Assembly: GCA_012516015.1 (NCBI GenBank)
Contig: JAAYXG010000702.1
Span: 1-6,722, forward strand
Direction of reading: 5' to 3'
Origin: Lysobacteraceae bacterium
GTDB lineage: Bacteria > Pseudomonadota > Gammaproteobacteria > Steroidobacterales > Steroidobacteraceae
Length of the DNA stretch: 6,722 nucleotides
Shown: positions 1-6,210 of the stretch, piece by piece
Layout: the number at the start of each line of letters is the position of its first letter
Position numbering within the stretch: position 1 is the first letter of the stretch
Program-made: the position numbers and the translations under genes
The notes under the pieces: model-generated
Database searches by the model: none
What the model was told of the DNA's origin: nothing
What the model saw: the letters and a program-made list of their open reading frames with translations, nothing else

Positions 1-236
1 ATCGAAACGCCGTAGTCCTGCAAGTACTTGACGTTCGTGTCGCCGCGCAAGAACCACAGAAGCTCGTAGATGATGGAGCGCAGGTGCAACTTCTTCGTCG
101 TGACGAGCGGAAAGCCCTGCGACAGATCGAACCGCATCTGATGACCGAACACGGACAGCGTACCGGTCCCCGTGCGGTCGGTTTTCGCCGTGCCGTGCTC
201 GCGAATATGACGCAGTAAATGAAGATACTGCTTCAT
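1..236 (-). CDS. thyA: Thymidylate synthase, N-terminal part (runs off left edge)
   Basis: Thymidylate synthase converts dUMP to dTMP in the cytoplasm, using methylene-tetrahydrofolate as carbon donor and reductant. Seventy-eight codons are visible, starting at the ATG at 236. They align without gaps to the start of E. coli ThyA: MKQYL at the N-terminus, DRTGTGT at residues 20-26 (Arg21 is the phosphate-binding arginine of the family), GHQMRF at 31-36, FPLVTTKK at 42-49, and [12 protein letters not shown] at 52-63 with the conserved Glu58. The catalytic cysteine lies beyond the window. The gene sits 171 bp downstream of lgt in the same direction, the order known from E. coli. No clear Shine-Dalgarno sequence precedes the ATG; the bases just upstream are CCATTCACTC. 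Its leader carries a GC-rich heptamer repeat, described separately. Identification is firm; only completeness is unknown. Confidence 0.97.
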   Translation of the reverse strand, partial: MKQYLHLLRHIREHGTAKTDRTGTGTLSVFGHQMRFDLSQGFPLVTTKKLHLRSIIYELLWFLRGDTNVKYLQDYGVS

Positions 237-261
237 GAGTGAATGGCGGACAGCTTCGTTC

Positions 262-304
262 GGTGAGCGGCGGACAGTGGCCGGCGGACGGTGACAAGAC
301 AGCC
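262..304 (+). repeat. Five-heptamer repeat unit, inverted relative to the lgt array
   Basis: On the plus strand this reads as five consecutive 7-mers: GGTGAGC, GGCGGAC, AGTGGCC, GGCGGAC, GGTGACA, followed by a spacer ending in AGCC. The design matches the units at the end of lgt read on the minus strand: first heptamer GGT-type, last heptamer GGTGA-type, then a spacer ending AGCC. Another isolated GGCGGAC occurs just before it at 245-251. Bases 261-275 are an exact reverse complement of 427-441, a 15-bp perfect inverted repeat, so a transcript through lgt and thyA could pair these two sites. Confidence 0.8.
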
Positions 305-338
305 GCCAGCAATGCTCATGCATTGAAGAAAAAGCAGG

Positions 339-392
339 TCACTCATCAAACAACTCGCTCTTGAGCAACTTCATCGCCCGCGTCCGCCGCGC
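339..392 (-). other. Possible displaced lgt C-terminal coding remnant or leader peptide
   Basis: Read on the minus strand in the same frame as lgt, but beyond two in-frame TGA stops that lie in the repeat, this stretch reads ARRTRAMKLLKSELFDE and then a TGA at 341-339. The basic then amphipathic composition looks like a normal protein tail. Removing bases 391-480, which is 90 bp and in frame, would join the lgt body ending NYRT directly to RRTRAMKLLKSELFDE. The alternative is a free 11-residue leader peptide starting at the ATG at 374 ahead of thyA, or chance. Its agreement with the lgt frame is seen directly; its origin is inference. Confidence 0.35.
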
Positions 393-480
393 CGCTCACC
401 GGCTTTTTCACCGTCTGCTGTCCGCCGTCCGCCGCTCACCGGCTTGGTCACCGCCCGCTGTCCGCTGCCCGCCGTTTACC
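387..480 (-). repeat. Tandem repeat with 40-bp period, built of heptamers, over the lgt 3' end
   Basis: Bases 391-430 and 431-470 are direct repeats of 40 bp that match at 34 of 40 positions by my hand alignment. On the minus strand each unit is five heptamers plus a 5-bp spacer AAGCC. Unit one (480-441) is GGTAAAC, GGCGGGC, AGCGGAC, AGCGGGC, GGTGACC, AAGCC. Unit two (440-401) is GGTGAGC, GGCGGAC, GGCGGAC, AGCAGAC, GGTGAAA, AAGCC. A third unit begins GGTGAGC at 400-394 and decays into GGCGCGG. The array encodes the final residues of Lgt from about Val289 on and contains its stop codon. Because 40 is not a multiple of three, each unit is read in a different frame. I do not recognise it as a named repeat family. 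Confidence 0.85.
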
Positions 481-1343
481 GTGCGGTAGTTGCCGCTCGG
501 CACATCGCGCCGGTACGCCATGACCAGAAGCGCGATACCCACGAGGATCATGGGGGTAGATAGAATCTGCCCCATCGTGACCCAGTCGAACAGAATGTAG
601 CCCCGATACAAGTCCGGCACGCGCACGAACTCGATCAAGAAGCGGCAGATGCCGTAGCCCAACAAGAACAATCCCGAGGGCGCCAGACGCGGACGCGGCT
701 TTGCCGTAAATACCCACAGGATGATGAAGACAAGCAGTCCCTCGAGCAAGCCCTGATAGAGCTGCGACGCGTGGACCTGGATGACGCAGGGATCAACGTT
801 GAACCGCTCGCACATCTGCAGCGCGCCATCGCGCTGTAGCGGGTGCAGCGTGCTCGGGTCGAGCACGAAGCCCCACGGCACTTCGGTCGGCTTGCCCCAC
901 AGCTCGCCGTTGATGAAGTTACCGATGCGTCCGGCGAAAATCCCGATTCCCGGGAGCGGCGCCAAGAAATCGAGCACGTCCGCTATGCGCCGCCCGCGCC
1001 GGCGCGCGAAGAGCGCGACGGCGACGATCACGCCCACCAATCCGCCGTGGAACGACATGCCGCCCTTCCAGATCTGGATGATCGTGATCGGATCCGCGAT
1101 CACTTGCTCGCCGCCGTAGAAGATCAGCCAGCCGATCCGGCCGCCTGCGATGACGCCTATAGCGGCGAAGAAAATCAGGTCATCCACGTCTACCGGTCGC
1201 CATGTCGACTCCGGCATGCCGGCACGGCGCCGAGCGAGCAGCCAAGCCGCCGCAAAGCCGATGACGTACATGAGCCCATACCAATGAATGGCGAGCGGGC
1301 CGATGGAAACGATGACTGGATCGATCGCGGGATAGGTCAGCAT
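408..1343 (-). CDS. lgt: Prolipoprotein diacylglyceryl transferase Lgt
   Basis: Lgt is an inner-membrane enzyme that moves the diacylglyceryl group of phosphatidylglycerol onto the lipobox cysteine of prolipoproteins, the first step of lipoprotein maturation. The 311-residue protein starts with the family pattern IGPLAIHWYGLMYVIGF (residues 14-30). It has SFHGGL at 97-102 with the essential-type histidine His99, the signature GRIGNFINGELWG at 138-150, ASQLYQ at 192-197, and CRFLIEFVR at 233-241. Several hydrophobic segments are present, the last at about 259-276. Two things are odd. The loop between VPWGF and ASQLYQ (about 160-190) is longer than in the compact enterobacterial proteins I know and carries Cys178 and Cys186. 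The tail from about residue 289 is encoded by a GC-rich repeat array that also supplies the TGA. rlmI ends 47 bp upstream and thyA follows. No clear ribosome binding site precedes the ATG, but the start matches the family. Confidence 0.96.
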   Translation of the reverse strand: MLTYPAIDPVIVSIGPLAIHWYGLMYVIGFAAAWLLARRRAGMPESTWRPVDVDDLIFFAAIGVIAGGRIGWLIFYGGEQVIADPITIIQIWKGGMSFHGGLVGVIVAVALFARRRGRRIADVLDFLAPLPGIGIFAGRIGNFINGELWGKPTEVPWGFVLDPSTLHPLQRDGALQMCERFNVDPCVIQVHASQLYQGLLEGLLVFIILWVFTAKPRPRLAPSGLFLLGYGICRFLIEFVRVPDLYRGYILFDWVTMGQILSTPMILVGIALLVMAYRRDVPSGNYRTVNGGQRTAGGDQAGERRTADSRR

Positions 1344-1390
1344 GCGGGGCGCATGTTACCAAGGAAGCCAGCTTCGACGCGCCTTCTCGG

Positions 1391-2599
1391 TCATTCCGCC
1401 ACGACCCTGACGAATACGGCCTTCAAATACCTCGTCTCGGGGATCGCCGGATGGATCGGATGGTCGGGCGCTTGCCCGCCGATTTCCACGATCTGTGCGA
1501 ATCGATTGAGGTGCCGGGCGGCTCCCTGGATCGCCTCGACGAGCGCATCGGCGCTCAAGTGATACGAGCACGAACATGAAACCAGGACGCCATCGCGATC
1601 GAGTAGCTGCATCGCGAGCCGATTCAATCTCTTGTACGCCGCCTCGCCCTTCCGCATGTCCTTCTTGCGCTTGATGAACGCGGGGGGATCGATCACGACG
1701 ACGTCGAACTTGCGTTGCTGCGCGTGGAGCGATGCGAGCACGTCGAAGGCGTCGCCGCGTATGACGTCGGGCTTGAGGCCGTTGGCCGCAGCGTTCTCGG
1801 AGAGCGCACTGAGCGCGGCTGCGGAAGAATCGACGCAGGTCACTTCCGTCGCGCCCGCTCGCAATGCACCGAGGCCCCAAGCGCCGACGTAACTGAACAC
1901 ATCGAGCACCCGAGCGCCGCCGACGTACTTGCGCAATGCGAGCCGGTTGGCTGCCTGATCGAAGAACCAGCCGGTCTTCTGCCCGCCCGCAAGCGGAACC
2001 TGAAAAGCGACGCCGCCTTCTTCGATCGTGATCGTCGCCGGCGCTTGGCCGAATGCCGCCTCCTGGTAGCGCGGCAGGCCCTCGAGATCGCGTGCGCCTC
2101 CGTCGTTCTTCCAGATGAGTGCCGCGGGAGACAACACCTTCTCGACCGCCCGCTCGATATCCGCGCGCATCGCTTCCATTCCGGCGGTCGCGATCTGACC
2201 CACGACGATGTCGCCGAAGCGATCGAGCACGAGGCCGGGAAGCGCGTCCGATTCGCCGAAGACGCAGCGATAAAGCGGCGCCTCGTACAGCGCTCTGCGC
2301 AGCGACTGAGCGACTTGCAGACGATGCACGAGCAATGACCTGCTCGGCGGATGCGCCGCGTCGCGCGTCAGAATACGCGCGCAGATGAGCGAATGCGGGT
2401 TGACGTAGCCGTAGCCCAGGAATTTGTCGCGATCCGACACGATGCGCACGTGATCGCCCGGCGCGAACGCGGCAAGCGGCGTTCGCTCGCTATCGACCTC
2501 ATTGGAAAACACCCATAGGTGCCCTGCGGAAAGTCGGCGGTCCTCGCCGCGCTTGAGGCGCAGCGTGGGCAACTGCGAAGTGTTCGGAGAGGCGTCCAT
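1391..2599 (-). CDS. rlmI: 23S rRNA m5C1962-type methyltransferase, RlmI family
   Basis: The family uses S-adenosylmethionine to methylate a cytosine at C5 in 23S rRNA (C1962 in E. coli). The 402-residue length fits. An N-terminal PUA-like RNA-binding region covers about residues 12-80 ([19 protein letters not shown]). It is followed by the RlmI linker signature [15 protein letters not shown] at 205-219. The Rossmann methyltransferase domain then shows [12 protein letters not shown] at 231-242 (SAM motif I), CVDSSAAAL at 255-263, the IDPPAF loop at 303-308, and SCSCSYH at 341-347 with the cysteine pair expected of an m5C enzyme. The ATG at 2599 places the PUA motif at the usual distance. There is no Shine-Dalgarno; bases just upstream are TATAACG. 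lgt follows 47 bp downstream. It could methylate a different cytosine than the E. coli enzyme, which the sequence cannot decide. Confidence 0.93.
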   Translation of the reverse strand: MDASPNTSQLPTLRLKRGEDRRLSAGHLWVFSNEVDSERTPLAAFAPGDHVRIVSDRDKFLGYGYVNPHSLICARILTRDAAHPPSRSLLVHRLQVAQSLRRALYEAPLYRCVFGESDALPGLVLDRFGDIVVGQIATAGMEAMRADIERAVEKVLSPAALIWKNDGGARDLEGLPRYQEAAFGQAPATITIEEGGVAFQVPLAGGQKTGWFFDQAANRLALRKYVGGARVLDVFSYVGAWGLGALRAGATEVTCVDSSAAALSALSENAAANGLKPDVIRGDAFDVLASLHAQQRKFDVVVIDPPAFIKRKKDMRKGEAAYKRLNRLAMQLLDRDGVLVSCSCSYHLSADALVEAIQGAARHLNRFAQIVEIGGQAPDHPIHPAIPETRYLKAVFVRVVAE

Positions 2600-2681
2600 C
2601 GTTATAGTGGACGCATTCTACGTAAAGCGCCCTGCCCCTGCAGGCTTCGTTCGCACCTCAATCCGCCTCCTCCGAGCTCCG
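2600..2681. promoter_or_regulatory. Divergent promoter region between rlmI and the YyaL-like gene
   Basis: This 82-bp gap must hold the signals for both outward-facing genes. It is AT-richer at its rlmI end. Candidate -10 boxes are TAGAAT on the minus strand (2620-2615) for rlmI and TATAGT on the plus strand (2603-2608) for the YyaL-like gene. Neither has a good -35 at 16-18 bp by eye. A TACGTA palindrome lies at about 2619-2624. The rest, up to the ATG at 2682, is C-rich with no obvious ribosome binding site. That promoters exist here follows from gene orientation; the exact boxes are weakly supported. Confidence 0.4.
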
Positions 2682-4778
2682 ATGCAACCGTCCACGAACG
2701 TCCCACACCGCAATCATCTCGCGCTGGAAACGAGCCCGTATCTCAAGCAGCACGCGCACAACCCGGTCGAATGGTATCCATGGGGCGAGCTCGCGCTCGA
2801 GCGAGCACGCAGCGAAGACAAACCGATCCTGCTCTCGATCGGCTACTCGGCCTGTCACTGGTGCCATGTGATGGCTCACGAATCCTTCGAAGACGAGCAC
2901 ACCGCCGCCGTGATGAACGAGCATTTCGTCAACATCAAGGTCGATCGTGAGGAACGACCCGATCTAGATAAGATTTACCAGCTCGCGCATCAGATGCTGA
3001 CGCAAAGGGCCGGCGGCTGGCCGCTCACGATCTTCCTCTCGCCCCGGGATCTGCGCCCGTTCTTCAGCGGCACGTATTTCCCGAGCTCGCCGCGATTCGG
3101 CATGCCGGCCTTCAGCGAGCTGCTCGAGCGCGTGAGTGACTTCTATCGATCGAGAGGCGAAGACATTGCCCGACAGAGCGCGGCGCTCGACGAAGCGTTT
3201 CGCCACGTCATTCCCGCCCCTGCGGCAGCCGATGTACCGCTGACGCTCGAGCCGTTGGCGGATGCGCGACAGCGCCTTGCCGAGGCCTTCGATGCCACGC
3301 ACGGCGGGTTCGGGCCGCCGCCGAAGTTCCCGCATCCGACGTACATCGATTGGCTCCTGCGCCGTTGGCGCTCCAGCGCAGCGACCGATTCGCCCGACTT
3401 GCATTCGCTCTATATGGCAACGCTCACGCTCAAACGCATGGCGGAAGGCGGTATCGCGGATCACATCGGCGGCGGGTTTGCCCGCTATTCGGTCGATCGC
3501 TTCTGGATGATCCCGCACTTCGAAAAGATGCTGTACGACAACGCGCAACTCCTACAAGTGTATGCGCACGCGGCGATCGCGACCGGCGAAGGCTTGTACC
3601 GCGATGCTGCGATTCATACGGCGGCTTGGATGATGAACGAAATGCAATCCGAAGAAGGAGGCTACTGGTCGAGCCTCGATGCGGACTCCGAAGGGCACGA
3701 AGGTCGGTACTACGTGTGGGATGTAGCCGAAGTTCGATCTCGGCTCGCGGAACCGGAATACGCTGTGTTCTCGCGTCGCTTCGGCTTGGATCAACCTGCG
3801 AACTTCGAGGGCAAGTGGCACCTGCACGTACACCGCTCGTGCGAGGACATCGCAGCGGAGCTTTCGCTCGATGCCGAGGGCGTCGAATCCCGCTTGAACG
3901 CAGCACGCGACACGCTCCGGGCGGCACGCGCACGTCGTAGCCGCCCTAACCGAGACGACAAGGTGCTGACGTCGTGGAACGCGCTTGCGATCGGCAGCAT
4001 GCTCATCGCCGGGCGTAGCCTCGATCGCGCCGAGTACGTCCGCTCCGCATTTCGCGCAATCGATTTTCTACAGGAACGCCTCGTGAGCGGCGGGCGATTG
4101 CTGGCCACCTACAAGGACGGGCGCGCGCGCTTTCCAGCGTATCTCGACGATTACGCGTTCCTGCTCGATGGTTTGCTCGAAGCGCTGCAGACAAAATGGC
4201 GCACGCAGGATCTCACGTTCGCCATCTCTCTTGCCGATACGCTGCTCGAGTGTTTCGAGGACCGCGACGCGGGAGGCTTCTATTTCACCGCTCACGATCA
4301 CGAGCAATTGATCACACGCCCGAAATCGTTCGCGGACGAGGCCCTACCGGCCGGCAACGCGGTGGCCGCACGAGCGCTTACGCGCCTCGGACTGCTTCTC
4401 GGCGAGACGCGTTATCTGGACGCCGCAGCAAGAACGCTGCGAGCCGGATGGGAGCCGATACGCCAATACCCGCACGTGCACGCCGCTTTGCTCGTCGCGC
4501 TCGAAGAACACCTCGATGCACCCGAAATCGTAGTCGTGCGCGGTGTCGCGAGCGAAGTCGAGGAGTGGAAATCCGCTCTCGACAAGATCTACGCGCCGAA
4601 ACGACTCGTATTCGCAATCCCGAACGACGTGGGCGACGTACCTGCCGTAATCGCCGACAAGCGCCCGCAAGAAACGACGGTGGGTTACGTCTGTCGAGGC
4701 ACGACGTGCTCGGCGCCGGTCCGGTCGCTTGCAGCGCTCGCCTCGCTCACGAGCGGAGTCTTGCCGCCGGAAAAGTAA
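2682..4778 (+). CDS. Thioredoxin-fold protein of the YyaL/SPATA20 (DUF255) family
   Basis: This 698-residue protein belongs to the large family typified by bacterial YyaL and animal SPATA20, whose biochemical role is not settled. The N-terminal thioredoxin-like domain (about residues 10-175) has the family opening [19 protein letters not shown], the redox motif CHWC at 58-61 and GGWPLTIF at 111-118 with the cis-proline position. A long alpha-helical barrel domain follows, recalling sugar epimerase and glycosidase toroids: PPKFPHP at 213-219, [16 protein letters not shown] at 276-291, [14 protein letters not shown] at 333-346, [11 protein letters not shown] at 425-435, and [11 protein letters not shown] at 550-560. 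Near the end CRGTTCSAP (671-679) gives a second cysteine pair. The reading frame is open upstream to 2502, into rlmI, but homology begins just after the ATG at 2682, so I chose that start although no Shine-Dalgarno precedes it. No signal peptide is visible, so it is probably cytoplasmic. It converges on the tfoX-like gene. Confidence 0.93.
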   Translation: MQPSTNVPHRNHLALETSPYLKQHAHNPVEWYPWGELALERARSEDKPILLSIGYSACHWCHVMAHESFEDEHTAAVMNEHFVNIKVDREERPDLDKIYQLAHQMLTQRAGGWPLTIFLSPRDLRPFFSGTYFPSSPRFGMPAFSELLERVSDFYRSRGEDIARQSAALDEAFRHVIPAPAAADVPLTLEPLADARQRLAEAFDATHGGFGPPPKFPHPTYIDWLLRRWRSSAATDSPDLHSLYMATLTLKRMAEGGIADHIGGGFARYSVDRFWMIPHFEKMLYDNAQLLQVYAHAAIATGEGLYRDAAIHTAAWMMNEMQSEEGGYWSSLDADSEGHEGRYYVWDVAEVRSRLAEPEYAVFSRRFGLDQPANFEGKWHLHVHRSCEDIAAELSLDAEGVESRLNAARDTLRAARARRSRPNRDDKVLTSWNALAIGSMLIAGRSLDRAEYVRSAFRAIDFLQERLVSGGRLLATYKDGRARFPAYLDDYAFLLDGLLEALQTKWRTQDLTFAISLADTLLECFEDRDAGGFYFTAHDHEQLITRPKSFADEALPAGNAVAARALTRLGLLLGETRYLDAAARTLRAGWEPIRQYPHVHAALLVALEEHLDAPEIVVVRGVASEVEEWKSALDKIYAPKRLVFAIPNDVGDVPAVIADKRPQETTVGYVCRGTTCSAPVRSLAALASLTSGVLPPEK

Positions 4779-4782
4779 CCGT

Positions 4783-4827
4783 GCCGCGACGAGCGCCCTT
4801 TTGAAATCCGCAGATGTGCGTCGCGGC
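4783..4827. terminator. Inverted repeat between convergent genes, possible weak terminator
   Basis: GCCGCGACG at 4783-4791 is matched exactly by its reverse complement CGTCGCGGC at 4819-4827, separated by 27 bp. It begins 5 bp after the YyaL-like stop and runs into the first base of the tfoX-like stop codon. Position between convergent genes suits a shared terminator, but the loop is long and no T-run follows on either strand, so it is not a typical Rho-independent terminator. Confidence 0.25.
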
Positions 4828-5252
4828 TAGCGCTTCTTGCGCTGCTGTTGGGCTGCCTGAGCCGCTGCCTTTTTTGCGCGCTTGCGATTGCGCGCGCGCT
4901 CGATGCCCGCAAGTTGCTTCGCTTTGGCCGATTCGATCGCGGCGGCGAGAGAGCGACGCCCCCATTCCTTGAGCTGCTCGGAGTCGTCGATGATCTCCTG
5001 CGGTACTCGATGATGATCGGTCGTCAAATCGAACGCATTCGGATACGGCTTGAACTGCTCCATGCCGCGCGATAGGTAATCGCCCAGATTGCTCTGACTC
5101 GTGTGCAAAAAGAGCTGCTCGTTGATCACGATGCCGAGCAGACGCTCTTCGACGAAGATGCCGACGCCGCCGAAGATCGCACGATTGGAAACGCGCCCCA
5201 GAAACGCCAGGTGCTCTGTGACATAACCAACCAGGCTCGATTTCTCGCGCAT
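4827..5252 (-). CDS. TfoX N-terminal domain protein with a basic C-terminal tail
   Basis: The 141-residue product matches the N-terminal domain of TfoX/Sxy, the competence regulator family. Residues 1-97 contain RAIFGGVGIF (24-33), the family hallmark, then LLGIVINEQLFLHT (38-51), FKPYPNAFDLT (67-77) and VPQEIIDDSEQLKEWGRRSL (83-102). The C-terminal TfoX domain is absent. Instead residues 103-141 are rich in Ala, Lys, Arg and Gln and end QQQRKKR, likely a helix that may bind nucleic acid or be disordered. Stand-alone TfoX-N proteins are common in proteobacteria and most have no assigned role, so a competence function should not be assumed. The ATG at 5252 has a modest GAGAGA ribosome binding site 7 bases upstream. 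The gene is 121 bp downstream of the HIT gene with its own candidate promoter. Confidence 0.85.
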   Translation of the reverse strand: MREKSSLVGYVTEHLAFLGRVSNRAIFGGVGIFVEERLLGIVINEQLFLHTSQSNLGDYLSRGMEQFKPYPNAFDLTTDHHRVPQEIIDDSEQLKEWGRRSLAAAIESAKAKQLAGIERARNRKRAKKAAAQAAQQQRKKR

Positions 5253-5297
5253 TCGAGCGTCTCTCTTGTCCCTTTGTTCTTCCCGATGCCCGATCGG

Positions 5298-5326
5298 AGT
5301 TTACATGCGGACCGCCCGCTGTAAAC
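5298..5326 (-). promoter_or_regulatory. Palindrome overlapping a candidate tfoX-like gene promoter
   Basis: On the minus strand TTTACA (5325-5320) resembles a -35 box and TAAACT (5303-5298), 16 bp later, a weak -10 box, pointing at the tfoX-like gene. The two boxes lie in the arms of a near-perfect inverted repeat: on the plus strand GTTTACA, a single unpaired T, GCGG, a 5-base loop, CCGC, TGTAAAC. The start site would fall about 40 bases before the ATG at 5252. CCGATCGG palindromes stand on both sides (5290-5297 and 5352-5359). This could be an operator for a dimeric regulator, or an RNA hairpin ending the HIT transcript, though no T-run follows. The palindrome is certain; its role is inference. 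Confidence 0.45.
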
Positions 5327-5373
5327 ACACACACCGGCACGAAGCCTGCATCCGATCGGCGATCGGCTCTCTA

Positions 5374-5817
5374 TCAGACGCTCGGGCGCGCTAAAAAGGT
5401 TGCAATCGACCGTCGCAGTGGGCCCTGAATCTGCTCGTCGAACAGCGGCGCTCGCGACCAGTCGTACGCCCACGGGTTGTTCGTCCTCAGCCCCTCGGGC
5501 TCGTCGTCATAGCGCGGATGGACATGCGCATGTAGCGCAGGCTCGAAATTACCGAAAATGGCGTAGTTGATCCTGATCGCACCGGTCGCCTGCAGCACGG
5601 CATCGCCCAGACGACCGAGATCGCTCAAGAAGCGATCGCGACTCTCCGCATCTAGAGCGTTCAGATGCGGCACGACAGGATCCGGCAAGAGTAAACAATA
5701 GCCTCGCAGCACTTGGCGTTCGCCCATCACGGCCCATCCCGATTCCAGGCGCGCCACGACGCGCGGCTCCGTTCCCGCCCTGCAGGCTTCGACGATACGG
5801 TGAATGAGCGTAGGCAT
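5374..5817 (-). CDS. HIT-family (histidine triad) hydrolase
   Basis: HIT proteins are cytoplasmic nucleotide hydrolases or transferases acting on substrates such as nucleoside phosphoramidates or diadenosine polyphosphates. The 147-residue product has the triad HAHVHP at 96-101 (His96, His98, His100), the middle or last His normally being the nucleophile. It is preceded by the nucleotide-binding strand INYAIFGNFEPALH (83-96). Upstream elements GWAVMGERQVLRGYCLLLP (27-45), VVPHLNAL (48-55) and the helix RFLSDLGRLGDAVL (62-75) fit the fold. The exact substrate cannot be read from the sequence. Its ATG at 5817 lies only 3 bp after the DUF486 stop, so the two genes are surely co-transcribed and probably translationally coupled; no strong Shine-Dalgarno is visible. 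Confidence 0.92.
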   Translation of the reverse strand: MPTLIHRIVEACRAGTEPRVVARLESGWAVMGERQVLRGYCLLLPDPVVPHLNALDAESRDRFLSDLGRLGDAVLQATGAIRINYAIFGNFEPALHAHVHPRYDDEPEGLRTNNPWAYDWSRAPLFDEQIQGPLRRSIATFLARPSV

Positions 5818-5820
5818 CGC

Positions 5821-6168
5821 TCAACCGCGTCGGAAGATGAAATAGACCGCACCCAACATGCAAAGCGCCGCCCATAGGTAATCGAGCTTGAGCGGCTGGC
5901 GCATATACAAGATGACGAACGGCACGAATACCGTCAGCGTGATGACCTCCTGCAGGATCTTGAGCTGCGGTAGCGTCATCGCCGTGTAGCCGATGCGATT
6001 GGCCGGCACCTGCAGCAGATACTCGAACAACGCGATGCCCCAGCTCGCGAGCGCGGCAACGAGCCACGGCTTTTGATTCATGTGCTTGAGGTGGGCATAC
6101 CAAGCGAAGGTCATGAACACGTTCGAAAGCGTGAGCAATACGATTGCACGCAGGATGGGCGAGCTCAT
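5821..6168 (-). CDS. Small membrane protein, DMT-type DUF486 family
   Basis: This 115-residue, strongly hydrophobic protein has four predicted membrane segments at about residues 5-24, 34-52, 72-89 and 96-112. The sequence between the second and third (LLQVPANRIGYTAMTLPQLKILQEVITL, given here only as landmarks PANRIGY at 55-61 and LKILQEV at 69-75) is the typical DUF486 signature. The family resembles a half-sized drug/metabolite transporter and presumably works as an oligomer in the inner membrane; its substrate is unknown. The ATG at 6168 has a good ribosome binding site, CAGGG, 7 bases upstream. It lies 42 bp after the comB-like gene and 3 bp before the HIT gene, in one operon. Confidence 0.9.
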   Translation of the reverse strand: MSSPILRAIVLLTLSNVFMTFAWYAHLKHMNQKPWLVAALASWGIALFEYLLQVPANRIGYTAMTLPQLKILQEVITLTVFVPFVILYMRQPLKLDYLWAALCMLGAVYFIFRRG

Positions 6169-6210
6169 GAGAGACCCTGAGAGTACCGTGCTACGAACAT
6201 GCCTCGCGGC

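Larger units (their letters stand above)
237..407. other. lgt-thyA intergenic region
   Basis: This 171-bp gap separates the lgt stop from the thyA start. From the thyA side it holds a heptamer-built repeat unit (262-304), a small perfect hairpin AATGC-TCAT-GCATT (311-324) without a following T-run on either strand, a stretch that reads as a short coding tail in the lgt frame (339-392), and the end of the tandem repeat that overlaps lgt. I see no convincing sigma70 promoter for thyA here, which would fit co-transcription with lgt. Confidence 0.6.

Noticed and set aside
311..324. Terminator at the AATGC/GCATT hairpin
   Set aside because: The stem is only 5 bp and no T-run follows on either strand; on the minus strand the T-run precedes it.
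387..480. CRISPR array reading of the 40-bp repeats
   Set aside because: The units are directly adjacent with no unique spacers, and they are internally made of heptamers.
1337..1354. Five-codon mini reading frame (MRPAC) overlapping the lgt start codon
   Set aside because: It is too short to separate from chance and has no ribosome binding site; coupling to lgt would be speculation.
843..1562. A 239-codon plus-strand open frame opposite lgt and the rlmI end
   Set aside because: It is antisense to two well-recognised genes, has no recognisable motif, and is the kind of long shadow frame common in high-GC DNA.
1715..2338. A 207-codon plus-strand open frame opposite rlmI
   Set aside because: It is a shadow of the rlmI coding strand, with Arg/Ala-rich composition and no family resemblance.
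2502..2681. 60-codon N-terminal extension of the YyaL-like protein
   Set aside because: It overlaps the rlmI start on the other strand, and family similarity begins right after the ATG at 2682.
4196..4804. A 202-codon plus-strand frame inside the YyaL-like gene
   Set aside because: It is an alternate frame with arginine-rich composition; the true frame shows conserved family motifs throughout.
4747..5340. A 197-codon minus-strand frame overlapping the tfoX-like gene
   Set aside because: It is out of frame with the recognisable TfoX-N sequence and extends across the promoter gap.
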